64,000 nucleotides of DNA, from assembly GCA_037176885.1 (NCBI GenBank), contig JAWWNJ010000083.1, forward strand, positions 558,001-622,000, written 5' to 3'. A program made the translations under genes and the position numbers. Of this stretch, positions 24,110 to 34,949 are shown one piece after another. The notes beneath the pieces are model-generated. The model saw nothing but the letters and a program-made list of their open reading frames with translations. It had not been told where the DNA came from and ran no database searches. Numbering within the stretch: the stretch's first letter is position 1; each line of letters opens with the position of its first letter. The DNA comes from Favolaschia claudopus (taxonomy: Eukaryota; Basidiomycota; Agaricomycetes; Agaricales; Mycenaceae).

Positions 24110-24527
24110 TGTCGCGCCTTTCAGTAAAATGGTGCATATCCGGCCATCTCGGACATGTTGAATTCACGGAGCAAATTGTTTTATATTCATGACCCGCATG
24201 CTTCATGGATCCCCAGTCCGTCGGATACCATCTCGCATTTCATTCCTTTCACGCATATTGGCACATCCGCTAATGCCTCTTGTCGATGCTTGATGTCCTC
24301 AGATCTTGGTTGGTTCTCTGTTTTCCGTTGGTTGGGTGAAGTAGTGTCTCGCGTTCGATTCGAATGAATAAAAGGGAAACATTATAGACTATGTACCGTC
24401 GAATATCACATTGTTTACCATATACCCGATATCCGGGACCGATTTTGTATCTGAGGTTCTATGCCCTTCATGAATGAGAGTCGGTTCGTATTCAAAAGCA
24501 AAATTGAGAGAGAACATACCGATGCAC

Positions 24528-25670
24528 TCATCCATGAGACATGCCGTCGTCCGTTTCCGCGTCACTCTCGGACCGTGCAGATATGTTTGAAATGGTTGGG
24601 AGCGCAAACTGATACTGTTCCAACGAGCGCAATGGCCCGTCTTCGTGGTGGATGATGCATAATTTGTTCAGCCGACAAGCGGATCTGGAAATGAACGATG
24701 AAAGCGATTCAACAGGGTCTTCGCCCAGGCATTGCTCGGAAACCCTGAGGGTATGCAGCGCAGGTGTGATGAGGGAAAAGAACATCCGCTCTTCTGTCAT
24801 TTCGAGCTCGGTGCCAAGGGTGAGTGAACCCAGCAGCGGCAAGCGGACTTCGGGAAGTGGAGGGCCACCGGCGCTGGTCACGAGTAGTACGCAGCGGAGG
24901 AGATTGGGAGTTTGCTGCAGAATTGTGACAAATTCCATTCCTAGTCCCCATTGAAGCGTCAACGACGTCAGTTGCTTCCAAGGCAATTGCGCAAGTACAC
25001 AGGCCGTGTCTGACAGAACGGCCGAACGTAGAAGAGGAGCTATTTCCTGCGTTACTGAAACCCCACGGCTCCACATATCTAGCTCTAGGTGGTGTAGCAA
25101 AGGCATTGGACCGTCCAATATCGAGAGATCGGCCTGCGATTCCGAGCATATGCTTATGAGGTTCTCGAAGCGTGCGCGCTGCGAAATCAGTGCCGCCCTT
25201 AGTATCTGCCTCTCGACGTCGTCGCCTATCCGGTCGTGCACAAGGAGCGAAAGAGGATGACAGCCAGACTGGCTCAGCCAGGCTTCGGCGATGTGAAGTC
25301 TTCCAGAATCGATATCCGCTACGGTGATTGCCCGCCATAGCTGTGGAGTAGAGAGTGCTATTTCGCGCCACACGGAGCAGATGTGCGTGAGGGTCGTTGG
25401 CGAGTCCACTCCGGTGAGCGGAGGACATTGCGGATAGGGAGGGAGAAAGTGGAGGAAGATTTCGGAGATGATTTCGCTGGGGATGGTCAAGACGGGATAC
25501 TTGGAAGCATCTAGCCTTGCTTTCACGACGGCTCGTTTGGATTGTAATTCCGCCAGCTGATGTTCAAGATGCAAGATTTGTGCATCGAGCTCTGCAAATT
25601 GTATCCGGTCGACTTCAAGGGTATTCAGCATCCTATCGTTGGATGGACTATAAGTTTCTGAGCTTGACAT
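24528..25670 (-). CDS. F-box-like protein with leucine-rich tail
   Basis: Single-exon gene of 380 codons, from MSSSETYSPS to the stop after DDGMSHG. Residues 15-45 form a coiled coil (ELDAQILHLEHQLAELQSKR), followed by the agaric F-box core YPVLTIPSEIISEIFLHFLP...LTHICSVWREIALSTPQLWRAI, then about 200 residues of LRR-like strands (LTSLTLQWGL, LRCVLLV, LGSLTLG). F-box proteins recruit substrates to SCF ubiquitin ligases through Skp1. This family is hugely expanded in Agaricomycetes and targets are unknown. The open frame continues upstream to 25748 but only from a GTG, so the ATG at 25670 is preferred. Confidence 0.88.
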   Translation of the reverse strand: MSSSETYSPSNDRMLNTLEVDRIQFAELDAQILHLEHQLAELQSKRAVVKARLDASKYPVLTIPSEIISEIFLHFLPPYPQCPPLTGVDSPTTLTHICSVWREIALSTPQLWRAITVADIDSGRLHIAEAWLSQSGCHPLSLLVHDRIGDDVERQILRAALISQRARFENLISICSESQADLSILDGPMPLLHHLELDMWSRGVSVTQEIAPLLRSAVLSDTACVLAQLPWKQLTSLTLQWGLGMEFVTILQQTPNLLRCVLLVTSAGGPPLPEVRLPLLGSLTLGTELEMTEERMFFSLITPALHTLRVSEQCLGEDPVESLSSFISRSACRLNKLCIIHHEDGPLRSLEQYQFALPTISNISARSESDAETDDGMSHG

Positions 25671-26079
25671 ATGCCCAACATATGCCTCCCAATTTTTGGC
25701 TCCGCACCTCGATAACTTGAATTTATTAACTTCAGGCTGATTGAGCACAAAGTCACTTCACTGAGCAGGAGATAAACCTTGGTTGTTATGGTGATGGCTT
25801 GAGTCAAGATTCGGCTACCTCGGACCGGAGAAAAGTCCTCTTCTCCTGGAACAGTTTACCTTGACCCAGTTTACCTTGACCTACCTTCAAGGCCTCTTAC
25901 TTGTCATCGATGTCATCGAAACCTCAAAGAGCCGTATCAAATCGAGCACTGCAGGCGGATGAAGGCTAACAATCAGTATTAGATTTTCCTTCCGACTCCA
26001 CGAATAGATTGCAGTTTCTCACCACACACCTTTGTTGTCGTCTTCCTCCATTCCCCTTCCTCTCGTTTCTCGATTGTCA

Positions 26080-27154
26080 ATGACCATGCTGCCTCGGGAT
26101 TCCACTCTCTTTTTACTCTATCTCAGCTTGGTCGCCCTCGTTTGTGCTCGAGACATCCACGGCCGCTACCCCGGTAGTCCTCATCATGAGCTGGCGGGGC
26201 GTATCGGCAGTCGCATTGCTCCCTCCCTCGAGAAACACAATCCGAGAAGACTCAACCGACGTCGGAGCTGTACGGCGCCCAACAATTCATTTACAAGCAG
26301 TACCTTGGCCAGAACGACCGAGGGACCGACAAATACCGACACACCGATTGCAAAAACCACTAAAACTGGGGCGAAGACGGCCACGAAGGCAACACCCACA
26401 TCGGATGGAGCTCAACCTACAGGCACTGTTGCTTCGTCTACAGGCAGCCACGGCGGGCATTCATTCACTCTGATTAACAAGTGCTCGAGCGCCGTTAAAC
26501 CAGTGGTAGCCAGTACTGCATGCGGCTACAGCCCACGCTGTGCGGACGCCTCGACGGCAGCCCTTCCCTCCCTTGGCTCTCTAGGTGCTGGGAAGACGAC
26601 CTCAATGATAATTCCTAACAACGTATGTCTTCTGTCTCTATCTTTTCAAGTCGACTCTGAGGAATTCCAGTTTGTGGGTAGGATATTTGCGCAGGACGGA
26701 TCGTGCGGCACAAAGGGCGAGTCCTGTACCATGCTTGAATTGAATCTCGGTGAGCCTTCATTCTTTCTTTCTGATCAAAAACATTATCGATGGGCGTCGT
26801 CCTGTGCAGATGCGGACAGCTTCTACACTCCCAACTCCTACGATATCAGCAACATTCAAGGCTTTACACAAAGCATCTCTCTCGGAGCAGATGGTTGTTC
26901 TACCGTGACGTGTACAAGTCCAAGCTGCAGCGTGCGTCTTTCTTCTGGCCTTCAAACGACCGATCGCTAATCTTTCATCCCATTTTCCTCGCTTTCAGTG
27001 TAACGATGCCTATCCCATCGGAGTGAGTTACCTTCTCATATACCTTCTTTCAGAGCTGAGACGGCCTCAGGACATGACCGGTTGCGGAAACGACCTCCCA
27101 GTCAAAGCGTGCGGCAAGGGCAATAAATCGTTCACAGTCGTTTTTTGCCCTTGA
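26080..27154 (+). CDS. Secreted thaumatin-like protein
   Basis: The start MTMLPRDSTLFLLYLSLVAL is a clear signal peptide. It is followed by a dibasic-rich propeptide (residues 30-65), a Ser/Thr/Lys-rich linker (residues 66-130) likely to be O-glycosylated, and a cysteine-rich domain. Splicing five exons gives INKCSSAVKPVV, PSLGSLGAGKTTSMIIPNN, FVGRIFAQDGSCGTKGESC, DISNIQGFTQSISLGADGC and DMTGCGNDLPVKACG, ending FTVVFCP. This is the order seen in basidiomycete thaumatin-like/osmotin-like proteins. Such proteins sit in or on the cell wall, and some bind or cut beta-1,3-glucan. The catalytic acidic cleft could not be confirmed by eye. Confidence 0.85.
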
Positions 27155-27856
27155 TCGCATTGTCACAACATACACGCCTTAGTTATGACTCAAATATGTG
27201 GTGCAAGTCACTGCTTTCGCGGTGGTGCAAGCCGCCTGGCCGCTTTACTGTGTTCCATGGTGTATTCTGTCTCGATGACTACCTTTTATCAAATAAATTG
27301 TACTGAAAGCCTGTATACGCGGGTGTATCTATCCCAGATACCTCAGGACCACCTAATGCCCGCCTCGCGCAAGACGACCCGTCTGCACAGTCAAAGCAAA
27401 TTCGCCCGCGATAGACGGTGAGATGCTTCGGGACTACTGTAGGAGGTCTGTACAAGCACCTCGCCTGCGCGAGAAGATGTCATATTGCACAAACTGTGAG
27501 CTCATTTCGTTTTTCTTGGCGTTTCTTTTCTGCAGACCGGAAGGTTTTCCTAGGCGTCTCTTTAACCTTGACTCCCCACCCGCCGTCGAGCCTACGACTC
27601 CGCACCATGCCTTCCATTCAGTCAACAACTTTGTGACCCCATCCATGCTTCTTCCTTTGCGAACGATCCGAAAGCGTCAGCGGAAGGAAAGCGAGTAATA
27701 CTAATAGCCCTGAACATCCACATGTACTCCCCGATCACCTCATAAGGCTGGCGAGTTCCCCGGTTGGTCGATATTTGGGACCCACCTCGCCCTATCCTGA
27801 TCAAGCCCGTCCACTACACGCACTTCTCTCGGAACTTGGGTGGGGTACCAGCCTGC
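27155..27856. other. Intergenic, no gene seen
   Basis: Only short overlapping open frames (60-96 codons) are present. A 5'-flanking role for the DUF3472 gene is likely near the right end. Confidence 0.5.
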
Positions 27857-27864
27857 TATAAAAG
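27857..27864 (+). promoter_or_regulatory. TATA box of the DUF3472 gene
   Basis: tataaaag lies 55 nt before the ATG at 27912, the same spacing as other genes here. If the gene was acquired from bacteria it now has a fungal core promoter. Confidence 0.6.
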
Positions 27865-27911
27865 CATCATCCTGCTGAATCGCACCCAGACACATCAGGT
27901 ATCCCTCTACT

Positions 27912-29105
27912 ATGTCTGGGTCGACAAATACGGTGGCCTTAGCAGGAAACGCCTTCCTTACCACGATACCAGCGGGTGCTGTGGAAGTCATCAACAACAA
28001 TGGCCTAGCCAATTGGAACAACCCGAACACGATCTGCAGCGCTTATTTTCGCATGGCCTCTGCCGGCTCAGTGACTGTCGGGCTCAACGCACGATTAGCG
28101 GGCAGTAACAACAGTACTGTCCGTGTCACCATCAACGGAATCGCGTTCACGGTCCGGCTCGCTGGCACGACTACCCAAACCTATCCCGTTGGCACCATCA
28201 GTGTAACTGCCCCCGGATACGTGAAGGTGGACATGCAGGGCGTGACCAAGGACGGTGGCTATTTTGGCGACGTGTCGAGCTTGACCGTGACCTCGACCTC
28301 CGCGCTCGCTTACGCCAATGACCCCAGCAACTACTACTGGTCGCGGCGCGGCCCGTCAGTCCACATGCATTACACCGTCCCGACCAATAGCGAGTACTTC
28401 TACAACGAGGTAACCGTTCCCGCAGCCCAAGATGCCATCGGCTCCTACTTCATGGTCGCGGGATTTTCCGGTGGCTACTCCGGCATTCAGGTCAACCAAA
28501 ACGAACGCCGGGTCCTCTTCTCCGTTTGGGACGCAGATAGCGGCGGGCAGACCACGCTCGTGAGCAAGGGCCAGGGAGTTCTTGACGGGCGCTTTGGCGG
28601 TGAGGGTAACGGACACCAGGCATACCTCGTATTCAACTGGGTGGCCGGCAACACCTACAAATTCATCACGCGCATTCGCCCTGATGCCGGCTCCGGTGCC
28701 ACTCTCTACTCGGCATGGATCTTCACGCCAGAGTCGAATTCTTGGCGCTACCTCGCCACCTACAAGCGCCCCTCCACCAACACATACCAGTCCGGTGTCC
28801 ACTCCTTCCTGGAAAACTTCATCGATACGAGAGGCTATACTGGTCGCCGTGTGCAATACGGTAACCAATGGGCACTCAACGTGGACGGCACTACTTGGTC
28901 TGAAATCACCGCTGGTCGCTTCACAGGCGATGCCACTGCAAGTAATGGGCAGCGCATGGATTATGCGGGCGGCCTGGAGAACGGGCACTTCTACCTCCGC
29001 AACGGCGGCTTCTTCTCCGACTACGTGCCGCTCAACCAGAAGTTCCATCGTCCAGCCACTGGCACGCCGCCAGCAGTAGATGTGAGCGCCCTGCCGACCC
29101 AGTGA
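27912..29105 (+). CDS. DUF5077-DUF3472 protein, intronless
   Basis: A single uninterrupted frame of 397 residues. The N-terminal 130 residues (VALAGNAFLTTIPAG, WNNPNTICSAYFRM, PGYVKVDMQG) fit a DUF5077-type beta-sandwich. The rest (YYWSRRGPSVHMHYTVP, FSVWDADSG, GEGNGHQAYLVFNW, TYKFITRIRPD, WIFTPESNSWRYLATYKRP, FLENFIDTRGYTGRRVQYGNQW) is DUF3472. These domains are paired mainly in bacterial proteins thought to bind or process glycans; function is unproven. No signal peptide is seen. It is the longest clean intronless gene of its kind in a region where most genes are cut every 100-200 nt, which suggests horizontal origin. Confidence 0.9.
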   Translation: MSGSTNTVALAGNAFLTTIPAGAVEVINNNGLANWNNPNTICSAYFRMASAGSVTVGLNARLAGSNNSTVRVTINGIAFTVRLAGTTTQTYPVGTISVTAPGYVKVDMQGVTKDGGYFGDVSSLTVTSTSALAYANDPSNYYWSRRGPSVHMHYTVPTNSEYFYNEVTVPAAQDAIGSYFMVAGFSGGYSGIQVNQNERRVLFSVWDADSGGQTTLVSKGQGVLDGRFGGEGNGHQAYLVFNWVAGNTYKFITRIRPDAGSGATLYSAWIFTPESNSWRYLATYKRPSTNTYQSGVHSFLENFIDTRGYTGRRVQYGNQWALNVDGTTWSEITAGRFTGDATASNGQRMDYAGGLENGHFYLRNGGFFSDYVPLNQKFHRPATGTPPAVDVSALPTQ

Positions 29106-29726
29106 TGCGAGAACCAGGAATTTTGTGTCTTCTGCAGTTTTGCCACACTTCTTTCAAATCAAAGGTGTTTCTCGTGAGCTTGACGGTCGACAGAGCTAAC
29201 CAACCTCTTGTGCGCGAGTAGTAGCCCTTGCACCGGTCATGGACGAGCAGAAAAGCCTGTACCGGACTCCGCTAATTATACGTATAATTTATGCGACTTG
29301 TAGGGTACTCCTCGACGCTGCATCTCGAAGCACAGAACATACATACCGTTTATGCATCGTGATTCGTCAAACAGCTCTGGTACGCGGTTGAGGTCCCTAT
29401 ATGTATTCATCTTTGCTCGAACGAATTTCATCGTCGACCGTGCTCAGCCGCGCGGCCGCCGTGGCGCGGTGACCCTGCTGGCTCACAATATGGTCCGTGA
29501 ATACAAAGTCCCCTTGGCCTCCCCCATATTAAGACCTCAAGAACACAAAGTTATCTGAGGAGGAATATCCTGGAATCCTGGATGCGCAGTTCGTCTTATA
29601 TCGTAGATTCCTATGTTTTCCCGAAGCCAGATGACATGGCTGCCCGCCCGACAATACTACTTAGGCTTGGCCCCGAACGTAGTACAGATACGAGGGCTGC
29701 ATGACATGTTCGCGCAACCCCACTCC
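29106..29726. other. Intergenic, no gene seen
   Basis: Contains the short palindrome 'attatacgtataat' near 29275 and no convincing open frame. Confidence 0.5.
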
Positions 29727-30101
29727 TCAACTCGTCCCAAACACCAACACCGCCAGCCCCACAAACGCCGCATCCGTCGTGAACGCCTTCCCCGCCGCAA
29801 CCCGTATCCCCAGCCCCACCAACGCCATAACAGTCACACCCGCCGCAGCCACCCTGCGCGTCGTCCGATTCAACAGCATCGCGCCCAACGCCACGTCGAA
29901 AGTGGGGATGAGCCATTGTTGGGGGGTGCCCGCGGTGTTGCCGGCGCGCTCGAGCTGGTAGGCGTACCACTGGGGGGTGTATTCGCCCGAGGTGAGGCGG
30001 GAGAAGGCGCCGGCGAAGGTGACGCCGGCGAGGATGAGGGTGGTGGGGATGTTGATTGCGCGGAGGGTTGGGTTGGTGCGGTGTGGTGGGCGCGAAGACA
30101 T
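29727..30101 (-). CDS. Small four-helix membrane protein, unknown function
   Basis: Single exon of 124 residues starting MSSRPPHRTNPTLRAINIP. Hydrophobic stretches follow at about residues 18-36, 70-85 (FDVALGAMLL), 88-105 (VAAAGVTVMALVGLGI) and 110-124 (AAFVGLAVLVFG). The soluble loop contains GEYTPQWYAYQLE. The frame can be read upstream to 30425, but that part is low-complexity Pro/Ser sequence, so the internal ATG with its helix-bearing product is preferred. Resembles uncharacterised small fungal membrane proteins; no function is assignable. Confidence 0.6.
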   Translation of the reverse strand: MSSRPPHRTNPTLRAINIPTTLILAGVTFAGAFSRLTSGEYTPQWYAYQLERAGNTAGTPQQWLIPTFDVALGAMLLNRTTRRVAAAGVTVMALVGLGIRVAAGKAFTTDAAFVGLAVLVFGTS

Positions 30102-30437
30102 GGTGGTGATAGTGGTGGTTGGTGGAGAAGGAGCGATGTTGGGGAGTTGGAGAATTGATGGTGGGGCGGGCTTAGCCGCGCCCGCCGAGATGTTGATCGG
30201 ACTCCTCGCTGGATTTGTCTGTGATTGCGGATGCGGCAGAGCGGATGCTGGGTGGATACATAAAAGCGGATGACATGTTGCGGGACCAGTTCCGCAAAGC
30301 GTACTGCTGGGACCGATGAGATCGTAGTTGCGGTAGGAAGGATGGAACCGGTTTCGAGAAACTGGGACGATTGGAGTCCACGCTGATTGAGGAGAGGAAT
30401 CGTGCGGAGTCAGAGCGGCGCCCATTCCCCGACAGTA

Positions 30438-31034
30438 TCATTGTAGAGCGTCACTTGTGTCGGCGATTTCCCTTTGAGAGAGGGTTACGGGGCAGGCGCT
30501 AGTTGACAGCGGGGAATGTAAGCATGATGCTCTATTGAGGACCCCGCTGCAAGAAACAGGGACGTTAGTATCACGACAGGGCTCCCAAATTGGGATGTCG
30601 TGGCGGTCTGGCGCTGAGACTACAGGGACGTGGATCGTGCATCCTGCATCCGAATGCCTGCACCGATATGCAAACGCTTCCATCCCGAGGTCGAAGGGGG
30701 CACCAGCAGCAGCGAGGCTGTTCGCCACAAGGCGTGGCGGTAGGGTATTTTGCACGCACAGGTAGCTGAGGGGTGAGGGTAGGGCAAGCGTATTCGGAAT
30801 CGAGGCAGTAGAAACATATGCCAAAGTGAGGAAACCTCGGAAACTGCAGTCACTCGAAGGCCGCGATGGTGTCGATGGGTCGCTATTGGAAAGCATGGCC
30901 GCGACCCTGACGAAGGTCACCATAGATGCAGAAACCGGCGGGCACAGGAGCTCTTCCGGGGGAGGTAAGCACCAAACTGCTCGAACGACGCCGATGAACG
31001 AGTAGAGGTCAGATAGTCTGAAAAGATGCGGCAT
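30438..31034 (-). CDS. Doubtful open frame, 198 codons
   Basis: A long ATG-started frame without introns, moderately Cys-rich, with no signal peptide, domain or family I recognise. It lies between two real minus-strand genes. It may be a lineage-specific gene or chance. Confidence 0.2.
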   Translation of the reverse strand: MPHLFRLSDLYSFIGVVRAVWCLPPPEELLCPPVSASMVTFVRVAAMLSNSDPSTPSRPSSDCSFRGFLTLAYVSTASIPNTLALPSPLSYLCVQNTLPPRLVANSLAAAGAPFDLGMEAFAYRCRHSDAGCTIHVPVVSAPDRHDIPIWEPCRDTNVPVSCSGVLNRASCLHSPLSTSACPVTLSQREIADTSDALQ

Positions 31035-31158
31035 ATGTAAAGCGAGGGCGTGGCAAGCATGTTCGAGAGCAGACCGTCGAAAAGCAGTGAGGCGTGTACC
31101 TGGTTTTGCTGCGCTCCGTTACCTTTCGACGGTGGGCATGGCGGAAGACATCGAGAAG

Positions 31159-32199
31159 CTAGGATGATTTGACCAGCTCTTCCCAAGGCGGCATCCCGAA
31201 ATAGCTGGGCAGCTTATCCCATATAAGCTGTCGCTGTGTATTCGAATGCGTATGAGACGCGGTATAACAATTCTCGCACACGGCCTTTCGAAAGGCGTTC
31301 CAAGGGAACTTGATAGAAAAGATGCCCGGGCAGCCATTGCCCAAGGACGCTTCGAGACTCTGGAGCCATCGAAGCTTGGAGCTGTCGCAGCGCTGGGGGG
31401 AGGCACAGTTCTGAATGGTAAGGTTTCCTGTGAGAAAGGCGAACACCTCAGCGCGTAGGGCGAGCAGGAGATTCTGCCGTCCGCGAATGCACGCTCGTTT
31501 GTCCGGCCAATCGAGCTCTAGGTGCTTCCCGTCGATAGAAGTGAGCCCGTCGAGAATATCGTTGATGTCGACGCTGTCCGCACAGAGGTACATGCAGGCA
31601 GGAAGAAGCGCTTGATGACCCGTTTCCTTCGCAAGAAGCAGGACCGCAAAAGGACGGGCGTTAAATACTTCCATGGCTGTGTCCTTTCGAAGATCCCATT
31701 CCTGCAAAGTTGTCGGGTATAGGGACGAGATATGGGCCAAAGCGCGCCGTCGCAAAAAGTCGACATTGTATTTGGTGCTGAGCCGCAAAATCGCGGCGAT
31801 GAGGAGGAAATCGGTGGTTTCTGCGGGGTCGTAGTATCTTCATTCCTTCGATGAGTCGTACGTGCCTTACTTTGATTGGGGTAAATCTCACCCGACGTGA
31901 TGCAAGGCCTTCAGAAAATGCTTCATATCTAGTGCCGAGTCGAATACGCGCACAACGGGACAACCGTCGACCATCTCATTGGTTTCCGGGATACTGGAGC
32001 CTACCACCAGCATATCGTTGAAGACCGTAGAATTGGCGGCTAGTATTCCTTTGAAGACTTTAAATTGGATGGATTCTGCCTCGAGAATAATCGTCCCGTC
32101 GTCGAACCACACCTCGGGGGAACGAAGCAAGGGACTAAAAGGATATGGGAGAACATCCTGGGGCATCGGGATCTGCACTTCTGCGCGGTCGAACTCCAT
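31159..32199 (-). CDS. BTB/POZ domain protein
   Basis: Two exons. The first, starting MEFDRAEVQ, carries the agaric BTB core VWFDDGTIILEAES...FKVFKGILAANSTVFNDML. The second continues YYDPAETTDFLLIAAILRLSTKYNVDFLRRRAL (the BACK-like helix region) and a 200-residue C-terminal part with Cys and His residues, ending WEELVKSS. BTB domains mediate dimerisation and often link substrates to Cullin-3 ligases. This fungal family is large and mostly uncharacterised. The frame is open upstream to 32214 but only from a GTG. Confidence 0.85.
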
Positions 32200-32596
32200 G
32201 TTCTGGAGGGGCACTTCGCCGTTGTTGATGGCAGCGGAGAGAGTTGCTTGAATGCTTCAATTTTCCACCGAGAACCCAATCGGGAAATTCTTTGGCACAG
32301 TGAGTCAGTGACCAATTGGAATGTCACGTGAAAACGGAATTGCTAAAAGCGGCGAGAGCTGTCACAGACCGTGACGTCACGGTTCAAGCTTCACCAGGCT
32401 TCACCTTCTACCATCACCAGATTCACCACGGAATAATCGATTAATTTATCCCTGGCATCGAGCTCTATACGGTTTGTGGTCCAACGATTGTGTCAAGAAA
32501 CTCACTTATCAATATGCAAAGCTCTCAAAGCTTTATTTTCTCTCCTTGCATCCACTGGGCTGCGTTTCTGCGTTTCCGAGATAAGTTTGCTCGCGC

Positions 32597-33829
32597 ATGC
32601 CAATGGTCTCGCCGTCATCGAATACGCTGCTCCTTCGACCAACAATACCTCCTGAAATCACAGACACCATTATCCGGCTTCTTTGTCGAGATCGTCAAGT
32701 ACTTCGCCTCTGTAGCTTAGTCTCTCGCGCCTGGTTACCTGCAAGTCGAAATATACTCTACGAAACGCTGGCTATTCGCGGAGAGGACGTACCCAGCTTC
32801 ATCTCCATCGCCGCGCCGTCCGAAAACACATATCTTGGATTCGTTCGAGCAATTGATATCAGCATGGCAGAAAATGGTCCGACAGAGAGTTTATTGGAGC
32901 TGTTACCCCAATTCACCCGTTTGAAAACGCTTCGGGTGGTGTCCAGCATCTTCCACTTCGAATTGCCTCCTCTTCCGGCGATGACTACGCTCGAGCTCTC
33001 TGGATCGCACTTTCAATCCTTCGCAGCGTTTACCGCTCTTTTGTCCCGAGTTCCGAATCTGCACGATCTGAAGATGCAAAATCTCCATTGGGGCTCTCCA
33101 AGTGGATGGGCACCCCCCAAACTACAACTCGCCTCGTCTCCGCAGCTCAAGTTCAAGCTTAGTGGCTTCTTTGTCGAGATGACAGAGTCGGTCCTCCTGG
33201 ATTGGCTTTGCGATACTTCGACGGCGCCTTCAGCAACAAGTCTCACGCTCTCTCTTCCTCGATGGCCTCCCGGAGTGCATCGGACCTCCGAATACCTAAA
33301 GCTCCTGAACGTCGATCTTCAAACTCTTTACTTACGATTCAATGAACTTGGCAAGCTCTTCCCCTCAATATTTCTTAGATCCCGAAATGACTTTGAACTT
33401 TCCGCAGATGATATTGCTAAAGTAGCTTTCAGCTCCAACACATCCATCCGATCCCTCCGCGTCGATTTTTACGAAATGAACCAACCACTGTGGCGAAGAG
33501 ATGTGATGCCCGCATCCGAATTGTTTCTTTGCATCAGGCTGCCTACGCTCTTGGAGAGCTTTCGCTCCGTGCTTGATGAGCTCATCATCGATATCTACAC
33601 CGTTCCCAAGCTCACCAAGCCAGGGGCTCTGGATCGTCTCGCTGTAGCACTTTCCTCCGCCCCGCTTTCTCGTCTCCGGAAATTACAGTTCAACGGTCGC
33701 TGGGATTCGGGGAGGGATGCGATCTCGGCGAAACTTTTCACCTCTTCGATAATCGACAAACTTCCAATCCTCCCTTCGTACTCTGTCATTCTGTTCAACA
33801 CAAAGACACAGACCGTGCAATCAATTTAA
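32597..33829 (+). CDS. F-box protein with LRR-like repeats
   Basis: Single exon of 410 residues. Residues 14-55 form the F-box core TIPPEITDTIIRLLCRD..LRLCSLVSRAWLPASRNILYETLAI. The remainder is an LRR-like series (LKTLRVVSSIF, MTTLELSGSHF, LHDLKMQNLHW, TSLTLSLPRWP, LQTLYLRFNEL, IRSLRVDFYEM, LRKLQFNGRW). Likely an SCF substrate receptor; target unknown. Different subfamily from the F-box gene at 24528. Confidence 0.88.
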   Translation: MPMVSPSSNTLLLRPTIPPEITDTIIRLLCRDRQVLRLCSLVSRAWLPASRNILYETLAIRGEDVPSFISIAAPSENTYLGFVRAIDISMAENGPTESLLELLPQFTRLKTLRVVSSIFHFELPPLPAMTTLELSGSHFQSFAAFTALLSRVPNLHDLKMQNLHWGSPSGWAPPKLQLASSPQLKFKLSGFFVEMTESVLLDWLCDTSTAPSATSLTLSLPRWPPGVHRTSEYLKLLNVDLQTLYLRFNELGKLFPSIFLRSRNDFELSADDIAKVAFSSNTSIRSLRVDFYEMNQPLWRRDVMPASELFLCIRLPTLLESFRSVLDELIIDIYTVPKLTKPGALDRLAVALSSAPLSRLRKLQFNGRWDSGRDAISAKLFTSSIIDKLPILPSYSVILFNTKTQTVQSI

Positions 33830-34949
33830 ACTTGGACCGGTACGTACATATTCTCTGCCAGTGAAGCTTCCATTCTAACTTGATGTATGTATGTATAGGC
33901 GAGTATGCGAGACACTTATCATTGTTTCACAGCGTATGGAGTGAAGTTGAACCTCGGGCTTGACCTCGGGAATGTTTTTTTTTTGTTAACGTACGATTTT
34001 TTATTTCTCTTCTTCTGGACTGCTCTCTCCGATTTCAACGGTCAGAGTCCAGACCACGCGCACTGTATTCCGTCAAGGTATGTCTCTCTATTAATAAAAA
34101 TGGCTTACAGATCTGAACAATTTGCGTTCTATAGTATAGGCTCGGATTGTTAGATTCCTATACGCTGGGGTTGTATTCAGTTTTTTTACATGCAATCTTT
34201 GACGATGAGAATTTTCGAGAGATTCAGATTGCAACATCCGTGCTCTCCGGTTCATTTCCGAACGGCCTTCTCCGTCAACCTTTCTTCGTCGTGACATAAT
34301 TCAGAGAAGCAGGAAGAAAATAGACGGCTTCTTGAAGCCTCAGCCTTCTTCACTTTCGCATAGTTTGAAACTTCGCATCCAGGCTCGAGGTGCGCTTGTT
34401 TCTTCTTTTGAAGTTGAGAATTTCGTACGTATAACGTATTTAATTATTGGCCGATTATGCGATGACGCACAGAAAATTGGTTGCCGCCGCGTCCGCATCT
34501 GGTCTGCATCAAACAATATCTGTGAGAGACCAACTCCCGGTCCTTCATAGCCATTTGAAGCTATCGATTACTCCGGTGTTCACACTCGCTTGGCGACCTC
34601 CTTGCTCCACTGGCAAGAGCACGGCTGCTGTAATTTTCATGGACAGCAAGCATGCACGATATACCGACAAGAAAAGTTACAAGACATGGGCGCGATTCTG
34701 GAATACCCTAGGCCGTGACCGAACCCACAATGAAAAGCGAATCCGGCGGCTCGGAGTCAATTAACTGACAGCGGAGAAGAGCGCTTGGCGACTCGTCGGA
34801 GACCTCCCCCGCGGAACTGTCACACGCTTTCGTATGTTTTTCACAGGCCTGCTCTCCTCCAGCCCGCGAGAAGAACGCAAGACTGATGGCTTTTATATCG
34901 TCTCTTTATATCCCCACCATCCTTGTCTTTGGAGCTCTAACATACCCCG
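33830..34949. other. Intergenic, no gene seen
   Basis: Short open frames only. TATA-like 'tttatat' words at 34892-34910 precede the FAD monooxygenase start. Confidence 0.5.

Noticed and set aside
26032..26079. Earlier start for the thaumatin-like protein
   Set aside because: The codon at 26032 is TTG; the ATG at 26080 begins an ideal signal peptide.
28356..29079. 230-codon minus-strand and 165-codon plus-strand frames over the DUF3472 gene
   Set aside because: Shadows of a GC-rich intronless gene.
30102..30425. N-terminal extension of the small membrane protein
   Set aside because: The added 108 residues are Pro/Ser/Thr low complexity, whereas the internal ATG starts directly before the hydrophobic domain.
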